Notes under the pieces: model-generated
Database searches by the model: none
Seen by the model: the letters and a program-made list of their open reading frames with translations, nothing else
Told to the model about the DNA's origin: nothing
Translations under genes and position numbers: made by a program
Assembly: GCA_028687435.1 (NCBI GenBank)
Contig: JAQUAF010000040.1
Location: forward strand, 1 to 53,391
DNA from: Verrucomicrobiia bacterium
GTDB lineage: Bacteria; Verrucomicrobiota; Verrucomicrobiia; JABWAM01
Direction of reading: 5' to 3'
DNA length: 53,391 bases
Part shown: in pieces, positions 26,391 to 33,833 of the stretch
How positions within the stretch are numbered: position 1 is the first letter of the stretch
Layout of the letters: every line of letters starts with the position of its first letter

Positions 26391-27569
26391 TCAGCCCCAA
26401 CTGCGTCCAAAAGGCCATTGGGTTTGGTGGACTTTTCCGCATCCCGGCGGGGTGTGGGTGTAAATGCGCGTGGGACGGTTGCTGCAGTCGCAAAAGTAGA
26501 GGTTGCCGGCAAAATCCTTGGTGGCCTTGGCAATGTATTCCGAGTGATATTCGCCATCGTCAAACGGCTCGATTTCCTCCTTCTTCCCGGTCTTTGGATC
26601 CATCCGGAACAAATACATGCGGTAGCCGATCCGCCGTTTGGAATCCTTTCGGGACGCGGCATAATAAAGATAACCGTCGTCGCCAAAAACCAGCCCGCCC
26701 AGATGATCGCGTTTATCCTTGCCATGTCCCATTCCAAGATCCTCCATCCGTCCGCTTGCAAAATGGTAGCGGAACAGTCTCGATGAAAAATCCACCGCCT
26801 CCAGATTCCACAACACGCCATAAACCCATTCGCGATCCGGGGAAGGAACGATGTCGTAAACGCTCCGCCCGTTGTCGGCGCAATCCGGATCTTTCGGGAG
26901 ATACTGGTCCAGAAACAACAGTTTGCCCTGATCGGCATCATATTTGACAAGCCGTCCCAAGTCATCGGAGGTGTAGCCGTTTTCCTGGGGATCGATCCAT
27001 ACGGCCTGGGGATTGGCGTCGCCAATCCTTCCAAAATCCCGATACCGTCGATTCCTCAGGTCATAAACATAAAAATGATTTCGCGGCCAGGTGACACCGT
27101 AAATCAATCCGCGTTTCTCGGCCAATGCCGCGGCCCGGCTCCCTTCGTTGGGCGACATGATCCCGTAATCCTCCGTTTTCTCGGTTTGCGGATCGAAAGC
27201 GAAAATGTGAAACCCTGGCGACATCGCCTCCGGATCGTCCCATGTATGCCAGGGCCGCCAGATGAAATGACCTTTCGGCGGGCCGGAATAATGCGTGGCG
27301 CAATAAAACTTCCCGTCGCTTGTCGGCAGCATGCAATAGTGAATCTTGGAAATGGGCGACTTGCCCGAATCGGAAGGCTCATTCAGCGCCGGGCCGGCTT
27401 CCAACAGATAGTCCACCTTGTCCTGACGGGGATCGTAACGGGTGATGAAAACGCTCAAGGCATCGGTCAACTCCCCGCAAACCCCGATGTAAACATTCCC
27501 ATCTTTTCCAGTGGTGATCGCCCAGGTGGTTTCATGGGCCGGCAGCTCTCTGAAAACAATCGATTTCAT
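26391..27569 (-). CDS. Second beta-propeller protein
   Basis: A 392-residue protein without a signal peptide. Blade-type repeats include ITRYDPRQDKVDYLLEAGP, FHIFAFDPQTEKTEDYG, HFYVYDLRNRRYRDFG, LVKYDADQGKLLFLD, LFRYHFASGRMEDLG and LFRMDPKTGKKEEIEPF. Its start codon overlaps the stop of the Gfo/Idh/MocA gene in an ATGA, showing translational coupling. The pair therefore probably works on the same sugar or in the same complex. Proteins of this kind are often annotated only as hypothetical or WD40-like; some propellers in sugar loci are lactonases or lyases, but no such motif is certain here. Confidence 0.7.
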   Translation of the reverse strand: MKSIVFRELPAHETTWAITTGKDGNVYIGVCGELTDALSVFITRYDPRQDKVDYLLEAGPALNEPSDSGKSPISKIHYCMLPTSDGKFYCATHYSGPPKGHFIWRPWHTWDDPEAMSPGFHIFAFDPQTEKTEDYGIMSPNEGSRAAALAEKRGLIYGVTWPRNHFYVYDLRNRRYRDFGRIGDANPQAVWIDPQENGYTSDDLGRLVKYDADQGKLLFLDQYLPKDPDCADNGRSVYDIVPSPDREWVYGVLWNLEAVDFSSRLFRYHFASGRMEDLGMGHGKDKRDHLGGLVFGDDGYLYYAASRKDSKRRIGYRMYLFRMDPKTGKKEEIEPFDDGEYHSEYIAKATKDFAGNLYFCDCSNRPTRIYTHTPPGCGKVHQTQWPFGRSWG

Positions 27570-28546
27570 ATTTTTTGGACTTTATTGCTTCGAATGGACT
27601 CCAACACAGCCAGGGCAATCGCCACGGATTTCCAGCCTTCCTTTCCATCGCAAATCTTCGGTTCCTCCCCATTGCGGATGCAGCGCACAAAATACCCGAC
27701 CTCCTCCCTCACCCCGTCGCTGCCCTCATACACATGATCCTCCGGCTGCGCCTCCTCGCGGTACAGCAGCCTCAAATTCGTCGGATAATCCAGCTTCCCC
27801 CAAATCTGCGCCAGGCCGTTCTCATAATGAATGTCCAGATACTCACGGCTGATCTTCCGATCCGAGGTGCACCCCCCGCCGATCGCCGCAATCGCCCCGT
27901 TCTTGAAGCGCAACGTGAAAATCGCCGAATCCGGCAGTGTCTTGTGCTTGAACACCACACGGTTGCCTTCCGCGTAAATCCGCTCCACGTCGCCCATCAG
28001 AAAAACCAGGCCGTCAATGGCGTGCACCACGTTCTCCACCACGATCCCGGGCGTGCCCTTCTCCTGAAATTTCCAGCCCGGGTCCTCCACCTTCCACAAG
28101 GGATAGGTGTACATCGCCCATTGCGGTTTGCCCAGGCGCGCGGCGTTCTCCTTGAGATGGAAGAATGATTTCGCAAAACGATGCTTGAAGGCCACCATCA
28201 GCGCCACCTTGTTCTTCGCGCAAGCCTTGATCATCCGGTCGCAATCGGCCAGCCGATGCGCCATCGGCTTCTCGCAAAATACATGTATCCCGCGCCCCGC
28301 CGCCATCTCCACCGCCGGCAGGTGCGCGTCCGGAGGCGTGGACACAATCACCCCGTCCAGCTTCTCCCGGTTGAACATCTCCTCCGTGGAAACGTAATGC
28401 CTCGCATCGCCCAGGGCCGCATCCGTGAAATCCCTCCGCCGTTTGCTGACGGCCACCACCTTCACTCCGGGAATTTCCCGGAAATACCCCGCCAGCACCT
28501 GCCCCCACCAGCCAAACCCCGCCACTCCTATTTTAATTTCTTTCAT
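27566..28546 (-). CDS. Gfo/Idh/MocA-family oxidoreductase
   Basis: A 326-residue NAD(P)-dependent oxidoreductase. The N-terminal Rossmann fold has GVAGFGWWGQ (7-16) and the family EKP motif (E92-K93-P94 in VFCEKPMA). The C-terminal substrate domain follows (GIVVENVVHAIDGLVFLMGD, with a His-containing H-A-I-D pattern). Members oxidise sugars, inositols or sugar derivatives. The ATG at 28546 has GGGAG nine bases upstream; the frame start at 28561 is less supported. It is the first gene of a three-gene unit read from the operator-bearing promoter at 28841-28885, through a leader of about 300 bases. Confidence 0.93.
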   Translation of the reverse strand: MKEIKIGVAGFGWWGQVLAGYFREIPGVKVVAVSKRRRDFTDAALGDARHYVSTEEMFNREKLDGVIVSTPPDAHLPAVEMAAGRGIHVFCEKPMAHRLADCDRMIKACAKNKVALMVAFKHRFAKSFFHLKENAARLGKPQWAMYTYPLWKVEDPGWKFQEKGTPGIVVENVVHAIDGLVFLMGDVERIYAEGNRVVFKHKTLPDSAIFTLRFKNGAIAAIGGGCTSDRKISREYLDIHYENGLAQIWGKLDYPTNLRLLYREEAQPEDHVYEGSDGVREEVGYFVRCIRNGEEPKICDGKEGWKSVAIALAVLESIRSNKVQKI

Positions 28547-28561
28547 CTGCCATTCTCCCAA

Positions 28562-28840
28562 CCCAGCGTAGCTGGAATCATGAAGTCAGGATTCAGAAGC
28601 CAGAATTCAGAATGGGACAGGCCGCTGAAAAGTTGATTTTTTAACAACATATTTTGCGTTTCAAGGAATCTAGATTTTTACGCAAGCCCTTAGTTCCTCT
28701 CTCCCAAAACCGTGAACCCTGAACCGTTGAACCATTCCCCTATTGGCGTACAACTCCAGCCTTCCATCAAAATCAATATTTACATATTGACAAACAAAAT
28801 TCATGTTTTCCATTTTCAAAAGAAATGTCCTCAATGATTG
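28562..28840. other. Long leader/intergenic with heptad repeat
   Basis: No gene seen. 28705-28733 carries AACCGTGAACCCTGAACCG followed by TTGAACC (heptads). 28583-28614 has a run of ATTCAGAA-like units. The stretch would be the untranslated leader of the oxidoreductase operon. Confidence 0.5.
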
Positions 28841-28885
28841 ATTATAACGTTATAATGAATATATCGAAACTTTTCATTTTGTCAA
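28841..28885 (-). promoter_or_regulatory. Operator-bearing promoter, copy 1
   Basis: On the minus strand: -35 TTGACA (28880-28885), 16-base spacer, -10 TATATT (28858-28863). The perfect 16-bp palindrome ATTATAACGTTATAAT (28841-28856) follows directly, covering the expected transcription start. A near-identical copy is at 41071-41115. The palindrome with a central CG is typical of LacI-family operators. It drives the Gfo/Idh/MocA operon. Confidence 0.75.
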
Positions 28886-28999
28886 ATTTTTAAGTGATTG
28901 CCGTATCACCTTCCGAAGATCTTCCATCTCCGTCATCGCAACGGCCCCCAACCACACGTTGTCCAGATCAATCAACCGAGCCAACCCCAGCGGCTGCCG
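28874..28999 (-). pseudogene. Possible orphan C-terminal coding fragment
   Basis: Between in-frame stops there are 41 codons that read like protein (LARLIDLDNVWLGAVAMTEM, then EDLRKVIRQSL) with no fitting start and a stop inside the promoter at 28874-28876. It could be the remnant of a gene truncated when the neighbouring GH123 gene arrived, or chance. I cannot assign a family. Confidence 0.25.
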
Positions 29000-29024
29000 C
29001 TAACGGAATGGAAAAGCCATCCCC

Positions 29025-32000
29025 TCACTGGTTCCGTCCCGTTTCTCCGACAGGCAAAACACGCTCTGGAGATAAGGCCATTACCTTTTCAATTGCTGCG
29101 GCAACACGAGCACGCCATTGATACACCCTTTCCGGTTCCAATGTATATTGCGTGACAGACGCAACAACCTCGTCTGGTATTTGCAGTAATTTTTCTGTTT
29201 CTGCCACAAGTTTTTTGTATTGGGGGTCCTGTTTTTTAAGCCATTCCACATATATCTTAAGAATGGCCAGGTACTCATAATCCTCGATCCCATCTCGCAA
29301 CGACTCCAGTCGAATGGAACGAAAAACACCTGCTCGGCCAAGCAGCGGGTAGATCAAAACTCCATTTCCCGGATTAAAAACCTCACTTCTTGCGCCATAT
29401 TCCCAAAAGCAATCGGTATTTTCAATCTTGACAAGTTTTCCGTCCCAATAATCCGCTGCCCAAAAAACAAAACCATCAAATCCCTCTTTCCAGATCATCG
29501 AAGGGGTCAGACGTATTTCCATGAAAGATCTCTTTTTCGTATCGCGATCATACAACAACCCCGGCAGACCATACAGCCAAACTTCATCCCCGGATTTTTG
29601 TCGTTCTCTTACAAATCGCAATTTGGCAGGATCATTAAAACAATTGCCATCGGGACACCAGATGTCGCACGAACCGATAAGCTCCGGCATTAACGCTCTT
29701 GTTCCAATAATCATCCTCCTTATCTTCGGATTGGCTTCGCGAACGATTTGCGCCATTTCCTGTATTGCTCCAATCGATCGTTTCCAAGGTTCATCCCAAA
29801 GGTAGACATACCCGTCCGACAAACAGCCCTTCGACGTCAAATATTCGGCATAATCCCGAAAATACCGAATCAAATGCTCCCGTTCTCCCAATTCCATTTT
29901 CACCGGAATATGCTCTGGATGGCGATATCGGCATATTGCTGGCGGGTTGGAGCACGGAAGATACCACGGAAATTCCATGAAGAAGGCATTTAGCCCCTTG
30001 GCGCGATACTGCTCCAACCGGCTGTCCAGCAAGGCCTTGACCTCCGAAAATTCTTTCCGCTCACGACTTTTTATTTCCGGATATCCCACAAAACCGGGTG
30101 ACATCCGATATTCCAGCAGCAGTTCCCGCAACTCCGGGTGCAATCCCCCCACGCGCGTCCGCAAGAGATGCTTATGCGGCAGCATAAAATTCCAGACATT
30201 AACCTGTATTCCCACTTCCCAAGAATGCATCCCTTTGGGCTTGATGGTCAGTTTTCCTCCATAAACGCCGCCCTGGACATCCTCAGGCACATAAACATCC
30301 ACCCAAACCGGTTGGATGTTTCCCTTCGCCACAGAAAATTTATTCAACTCCAGGAGTGGATCCGGAACATCACCAGCCCATTTGGTTTTGATATATCCGA
30401 CCGGCAAAATACGGATATTCTCCCTTTTAATACGTTGCGTGCTTCCCACCAAATCTCCACATTCCACTTCAATATCCTTTAAATCTTCTTTAAATGGCAG
30501 AATCAACAGTTGCGCTCCTTCATGTTCTCTCCGGCACAGCGATATCGCAACTTCCTTGGCCATCTCCCGTTGCCTGGTGTCCTTGCGCAAGATTCTTTCC
30601 ATCGTGCTGGCTTTCAGCACACAATATTGAGGCGTTTCCGAACCGCAAATCTCGGCGGCACGACAGCACGCCGCCGCCTGCGCCGAATCCCCTTTCAAAT
30701 CTGCAAGACTCTTTGTGACATCCGCAAAATCCCCGGCCACCTGTTTCCACACCTCCCTCCTGTTTTTAACGCCATTTGTCGTCTTCAATTTATAGGATAA
30801 CTCCTCCAACTTTCGCCTTGCCTCCCCGCGTTTTTTCAGGATTTCCTTCCACATCGGCATCACCGCGAAAACACGATCACCAGGCTCCCATTCTTTGGCA
30901 TATTCTCCAAATACCCGGCGCGCATCACCCATTTGTTTATCGACCGTGGCGATTGCCAATTCAAAGCGGAGATCATCCTGCACGCCCGTAACCAAACCAA
31001 AACGTTCCGGACAATGAAAACCGCCATACGTGCATGACCAGCTGCCATGTTCCGGAATCCGCCGCTCAACGCGGCAAAAATTCACCCGCCACTTGCCGCC
31101 ATACGCAGCATCCATCTCCCCAAGAGGTATTGCCACTTCCACATTCCACCCGTCGGCATTGCACTTCACGGCTGACCGCAACCCCTTGGCATCCCATGCC
31201 TTAAACACCTCCACTCTTCCCCCCCGCAACTCGTAGAGTTCATCCAACATCGTGCCCAATGAATTGATGGCAAAATGGTAATACCGATCTTCCATGCCAA
31301 GACTGACAAAAATTTCCACACAATCATCAGTCCAAACATCCAAGTCCCGAATTTTCGCCTCGCCAACAACCTTGCTCATCTGTGATTCTTTACAGGCAAA
31401 GGCGACATATAGATTTTTACGATCAGAGCACACCCTGACCTCTGTTTGTTCTGTTGCCTTCCTGCTTCCGTCATTTAGCAAAAAATCTGAAAGACATTTC
31501 CCCAAATTCCAACACGGTTCGTCCAGCACCCCATCAATTGTCGGCGGGGTTTGCGCAACCGCGAGGTCCGCTTCAGGAATCGACGCTTTTACGCCAGTCC
31601 CATTTTTGCGCATTTGCGCGCGGCAAGCCCCCACTTCCCCAACCGAGAGTTCGCGGTTAAAGAGCATCAACGAATCCACACCACCGCGAAAAAACAAGGA
31701 TTTCACCGTTCCGTTGCCAGCCATTCCAGCGCCAAGAATCAAGCTGCGATCGGTGCAGTGAATTTGATAATGGGGTAAATTTTCCAGCGTTGTCTTGCCA
31801 AAATAAATTCCATCCTTATAAGCAACAAGCTCTTTCTTTTGGCTTGAATAGGCAAAGGCTGCATGCAGCCATTCTCCCGACTTATAGGGTATTCTTGGGG
31901 TTGCAACCCACCGGTTGCCAATAAAGAGCTGGCCTTCGAGCGTTCCGCCGGGACAGGTGCGGAGCAAATAGGATGATTCCTTTCTAAAAATGTTTGAGTA

Positions 32001-32363
32001 TTGAACTGATTGCTCCTGGGGCATGACCCACACGGAAACACTAAAAGCATCATCAAAATCAAATTTGGTATGCCGGCCGCAATCGACAAAATCGTCCTTC
32101 CCGTCAAAAAACAGGGCCTTTCCCGTTACCCCCTCAATCCAAACGGGTGTGGATGGGTTTGCCCCGAACGGATATTCCACCCCATCCACCGCGTCTTTCA
32201 CGTTATTTCCCGCCCCTTCATCCATTTCCAGCCGGAGCACAAGCCCCGCCGGGAGCGGCGAATCATCTTTTGCCTTTACCAGCGGACAAACAAGATGAAA
32301 ATCAAATAAAACAACCAACAAAACGAAAAAATTTCCAATCCAATCACGGTATCTCTCCTTCAC
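29025..32363 (-). CDS. Secreted LamG + CBM9-like + GH123/DUF4091 enzyme (paralog 1)
   Basis: A 1112-residue exported protein. After the signal peptide comes a LamG/concanavalin-like domain (about 35-230; LVLRLEMDEGAGNNVKDAVD, DDAFSVSVWVMP). Next are a CBM9-like domain (about 255-450; PPTIDGVLDEPCW, DDCVEIFVSLG), a helical linker, and a DUF4091/GH123 catalytic part (about 600-1080). YLWDEPW holds the adjacent Asp-Glu pair (D857-E858) that acts in substrate-assisted catalysis in GH123 beta-N-acetylgalactosaminidases. The GTG at 32363 has AAGGAGG five bases upstream and is preferred to the GTG at 32387. Closely similar to the protein at 45711. Substrate probably contains N-acetylhexosamine; this is inference. 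Confidence 0.82.
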   Translation of the reverse strand: MKERYRDWIGNFFVLLVVLFDFHLVCPLVKAKDDSPLPAGLVLRLEMDEGAGNNVKDAVDGVEYPFGANPSTPVWIEGVTGKALFFDGKDDFVDCGRHTKFDFDDAFSVSVWVMPQEQSVQYSNIFRKESSYLLRTCPGGTLEGQLFIGNRWVATPRIPYKSGEWLHAAFAYSSQKKELVAYKDGIYFGKTTLENLPHYQIHCTDRSLILGAGMAGNGTVKSLFFRGGVDSLMLFNRELSVGEVGACRAQMRKNGTGVKASIPEADLAVAQTPPTIDGVLDEPCWNLGKCLSDFLLNDGSRKATEQTEVRVCSDRKNLYVAFACKESQMSKVVGEAKIRDLDVWTDDCVEIFVSLGMEDRYYHFAINSLGTMLDELYELRGGRVEVFKAWDAKGLRSAVKCNADGWNVEVAIPLGEMDAAYGGKWRVNFCRVERRIPEHGSWSCTYGGFHCPERFGLVTGVQDDLRFELAIATVDKQMGDARRVFGEYAKEWEPGDRVFAVMPMWKEILKKRGEARRKLEELSYKLKTTNGVKNRREVWKQVAGDFADVTKSLADLKGDSAQAAACCRAAEICGSETPQYCVLKASTMERILRKDTRQREMAKEVAISLCRREHEGAQLLILPFKEDLKDIEVECGDLVGSTQRIKRENIRILPVGYIKTKWAGDVPDPLLELNKFSVAKGNIQPVWVDVYVPEDVQGGVYGGKLTIKPKGMHSWEVGIQVNVWNFMLPHKHLLRTRVGGLHPELRELLLEYRMSPGFVGYPEIKSRERKEFSEVKALLDSRLEQYRAKGLNAFFMEFPWYLPCSNPPAICRYRHPEHIPVKMELGEREHLIRYFRDYAEYLTSKGCLSDGYVYLWDEPWKRSIGAIQEMAQIVREANPKIRRMIIGTRALMPELIGSCDIWCPDGNCFNDPAKLRFVRERQKSGDEVWLYGLPGLLYDRDTKKRSFMEIRLTPSMIWKEGFDGFVFWAADYWDGKLVKIENTDCFWEYGARSEVFNPGNGVLIYPLLGRAGVFRSIRLESLRDGIEDYEYLAILKIYVEWLKKQDPQYKKLVAETEKLLQIPDEVVASVTQYTLEPERVYQWRARVAAAIEKVMALSPERVLPVGETGRNQ

Positions 32364-32606
32364 CTTTGCCTCCTTTTTACATTTCACACACCAGCGCCAT
32401 TGTTTTCAAGAAGAGATCATCATCCCCTCTGAAGAAATCCGCAGCAACTCGCAAGGCAGGCATCCAACCAAAATATTGCATTACCCGCCGCCAGCGTTCC
32501 ATGAAACGCCATATCGCATATTATCCATTCATTCCAGAAGCGGCGGCATCTGAGGTCATGCCTTTTTACCTTTGCCGATCCACACCCCATCGCCCGAAGC
32601 CATATA
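32364..32606. other. Intergenic, no gene
   Basis: Spacer between the pseudopilin stop and the GH123 start. It contains only the ribosome site of the GH123 gene; no repeat or hairpin recognised. Confidence 0.4.
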
Positions 32607-33308
32607 TTATTCGACCACATTTTTCCATTCATCGGACGCAACAATCTTCGACCACTCCTGCCAGCTTACATGGCCATCAAGATAAAGCACATTCGATCCG
32701 CCAGTGTGACGCTTGCCGATTCCATACCATTGATCCCAAATCGGCGGAGGCGCAACCAAATGGTTATAAACCGGCCCATCACTGTCCATTAAAAAGTATT
32801 TTGCCGCAGGATTAACGATATTAGAATAACGGACAAAGAAGCCGGCATCCGCTGAATTTCCTTGAATAAAAATATTATATCCATAGGATATACTTTCCAT
32901 ATTACATTTAAATTTTTTCGTTGAAGGGCAGCGGAAGACCGTATTTGTTTTATTATCAACATACGGCGCCAGCGCCACAAACCAATAGGGAGGGTGCGCC
33001 CCATCTCCCCTGCCCGGAACCATGTCGTTGTTATCATTGCGATAACTAAAAAGCGCCGTCCCCAACTGTCTCAAATTATTCACACAAGCAATGCTTCTTC
33101 CTTGCTCCCGAATGCTTCTCATCGAACTCAAAAGCAGGGCCGCCAAGATGGAGATTATGGCCAAAACGGTCAAAAGCTCAACGAGCGTGAAACCATTCAA
33201 CAAAATGGATCCTCCGGTGGCGCTCCCCACCCGGCGAGAGCCAGGCCTTGGTGTTTTGCGTTGGTTGGCATAATCTCGAAGTTGATTTGCGATCTGTTTT
33301 TGTTGCAT
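32607..33308 (-). CDS. Pseudopilin-like protein with H-X9-DG C-terminus (paralog 2)
   Basis: A 233-residue protein. A long basic leader (about 38 residues) precedes the class III prepilin signal NG|FTLVELLTVLAIISILAALL. The conserved CVNNLRQLG segment follows, and the C-terminus has RH-TGGSNVLYL-DGHVSW, the H-X9-DG motif. It closely resembles the protein at 41165: both have GRGD-AHPP-W, SYGYNI-IQGNSAD and AAKYFLMDSDG. It lies immediately upstream of the GH123 enzyme in the same direction. Probably membrane-inserted and processed by prepilin peptidase; role unknown. Confidence 0.88.
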   Translation of the reverse strand: MQQKQIANQLRDYANQRKTPRPGSRRVGSATGGSILLNGFTLVELLTVLAIISILAALLLSSMRSIREQGRSIACVNNLRQLGTALFSYRNDNNDMVPGRGDGAHPPYWFVALAPYVDNKTNTVFRCPSTKKFKCNMESISYGYNIFIQGNSADAGFFVRYSNIVNPAAKYFLMDSDGPVYNHLVAPPPIWDQWYGIGKRHTGGSNVLYLDGHVSWQEWSKIVASDEWKNVVE

Positions 33309-33471
33309 ACCAATGAGTTTTTAACATTGGCGAGCCACGACGATTTTCTGTCAAACCCGCTTGTGAGATTACCCATTGAATCCCATAAAACACTCATTTT
33401 GTCAATTGATTTTTTAAGCTAAATTCGGCATGGTTCAAAATCGGGTAACACCTTCAATGGCAGGTCTTGGA
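33309..33471 (-). promoter_or_regulatory. Promoter-like region upstream of the pseudopilin
   Basis: A TTGACA box (33400-33405, minus strand) followed by AAATGA matches the flank of the 28.8-kb promoter. ACCCATTGA at 33371-33379 matches the far flank of the 41-kb promoter. The palindrome itself is missing and the -10 is poor, so it looks like a degenerate or deleted version of that promoter. Confidence 0.35.
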
Positions 33472-33700
33472 TTTTTTCGCAGACTGCGCCGCGAAAAAAG
33501 GCTGTAGGCTGTAGACTGTCAGGCTGTTAGGAAAATTGACATTGCAAATGGCAAGATATTTTTTGTCCCGTTGCGGCAGGATGAAAGTTTGGATTAGCGC
33601 CTAAAACCTTACCCCTTGAACCTTGCTGAATTGTTCGTGCCTTGTCCTTAAACCGTGAACCGTGAACCCTGAACCGTTGAACCATGCCAAAATTTCCATC
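33472..33700. repeat. Hairpin plus heptad repeats
   Basis: 33472-33480 TTTTTTCGC pairs with GCGAAAAAA (33491-33499). A GGCTGTAG/GCTGTTA run to 33532 follows, the same unit as at 14322-14380. 33650-33690 carries GTGAACCGTGAACCCTGAAC followed by CGTTGAACC. No gene. Confidence 0.6.
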
Positions 33701-33733
33701 ATGTTCTTAGCCTACATCGGCCAGTCGATTCGC

Positions 33734-33773
33734 GCTACCACGGTATTGACTTTTTTTGATGCCCTTTTAACCC
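33734..33773. repeat. 40-base dispersed repeat, copy 1
   Basis: GCTACCACGGTATTGACTTT begins a 40-base sequence that recurs at 49266-49305 with 37 identical positions, in the same orientation. In both places it sits in a non-coding gap beside the glycan genes. A further heptad-like stretch (about 33788-33826) follows. Confidence 0.7.
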
Positions 33774-33833
33774 TAAATTGCGCTCCATAAACCGCGCCCC
33801 GTGAACCCTGCCCCCTTGAACCATGCCTGTTTT

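Noticed and set aside
33600..33700. CRISPR-like array
   Set aside because: The units are 7 bases long, imperfect, and without spacers; no cas gene is present.
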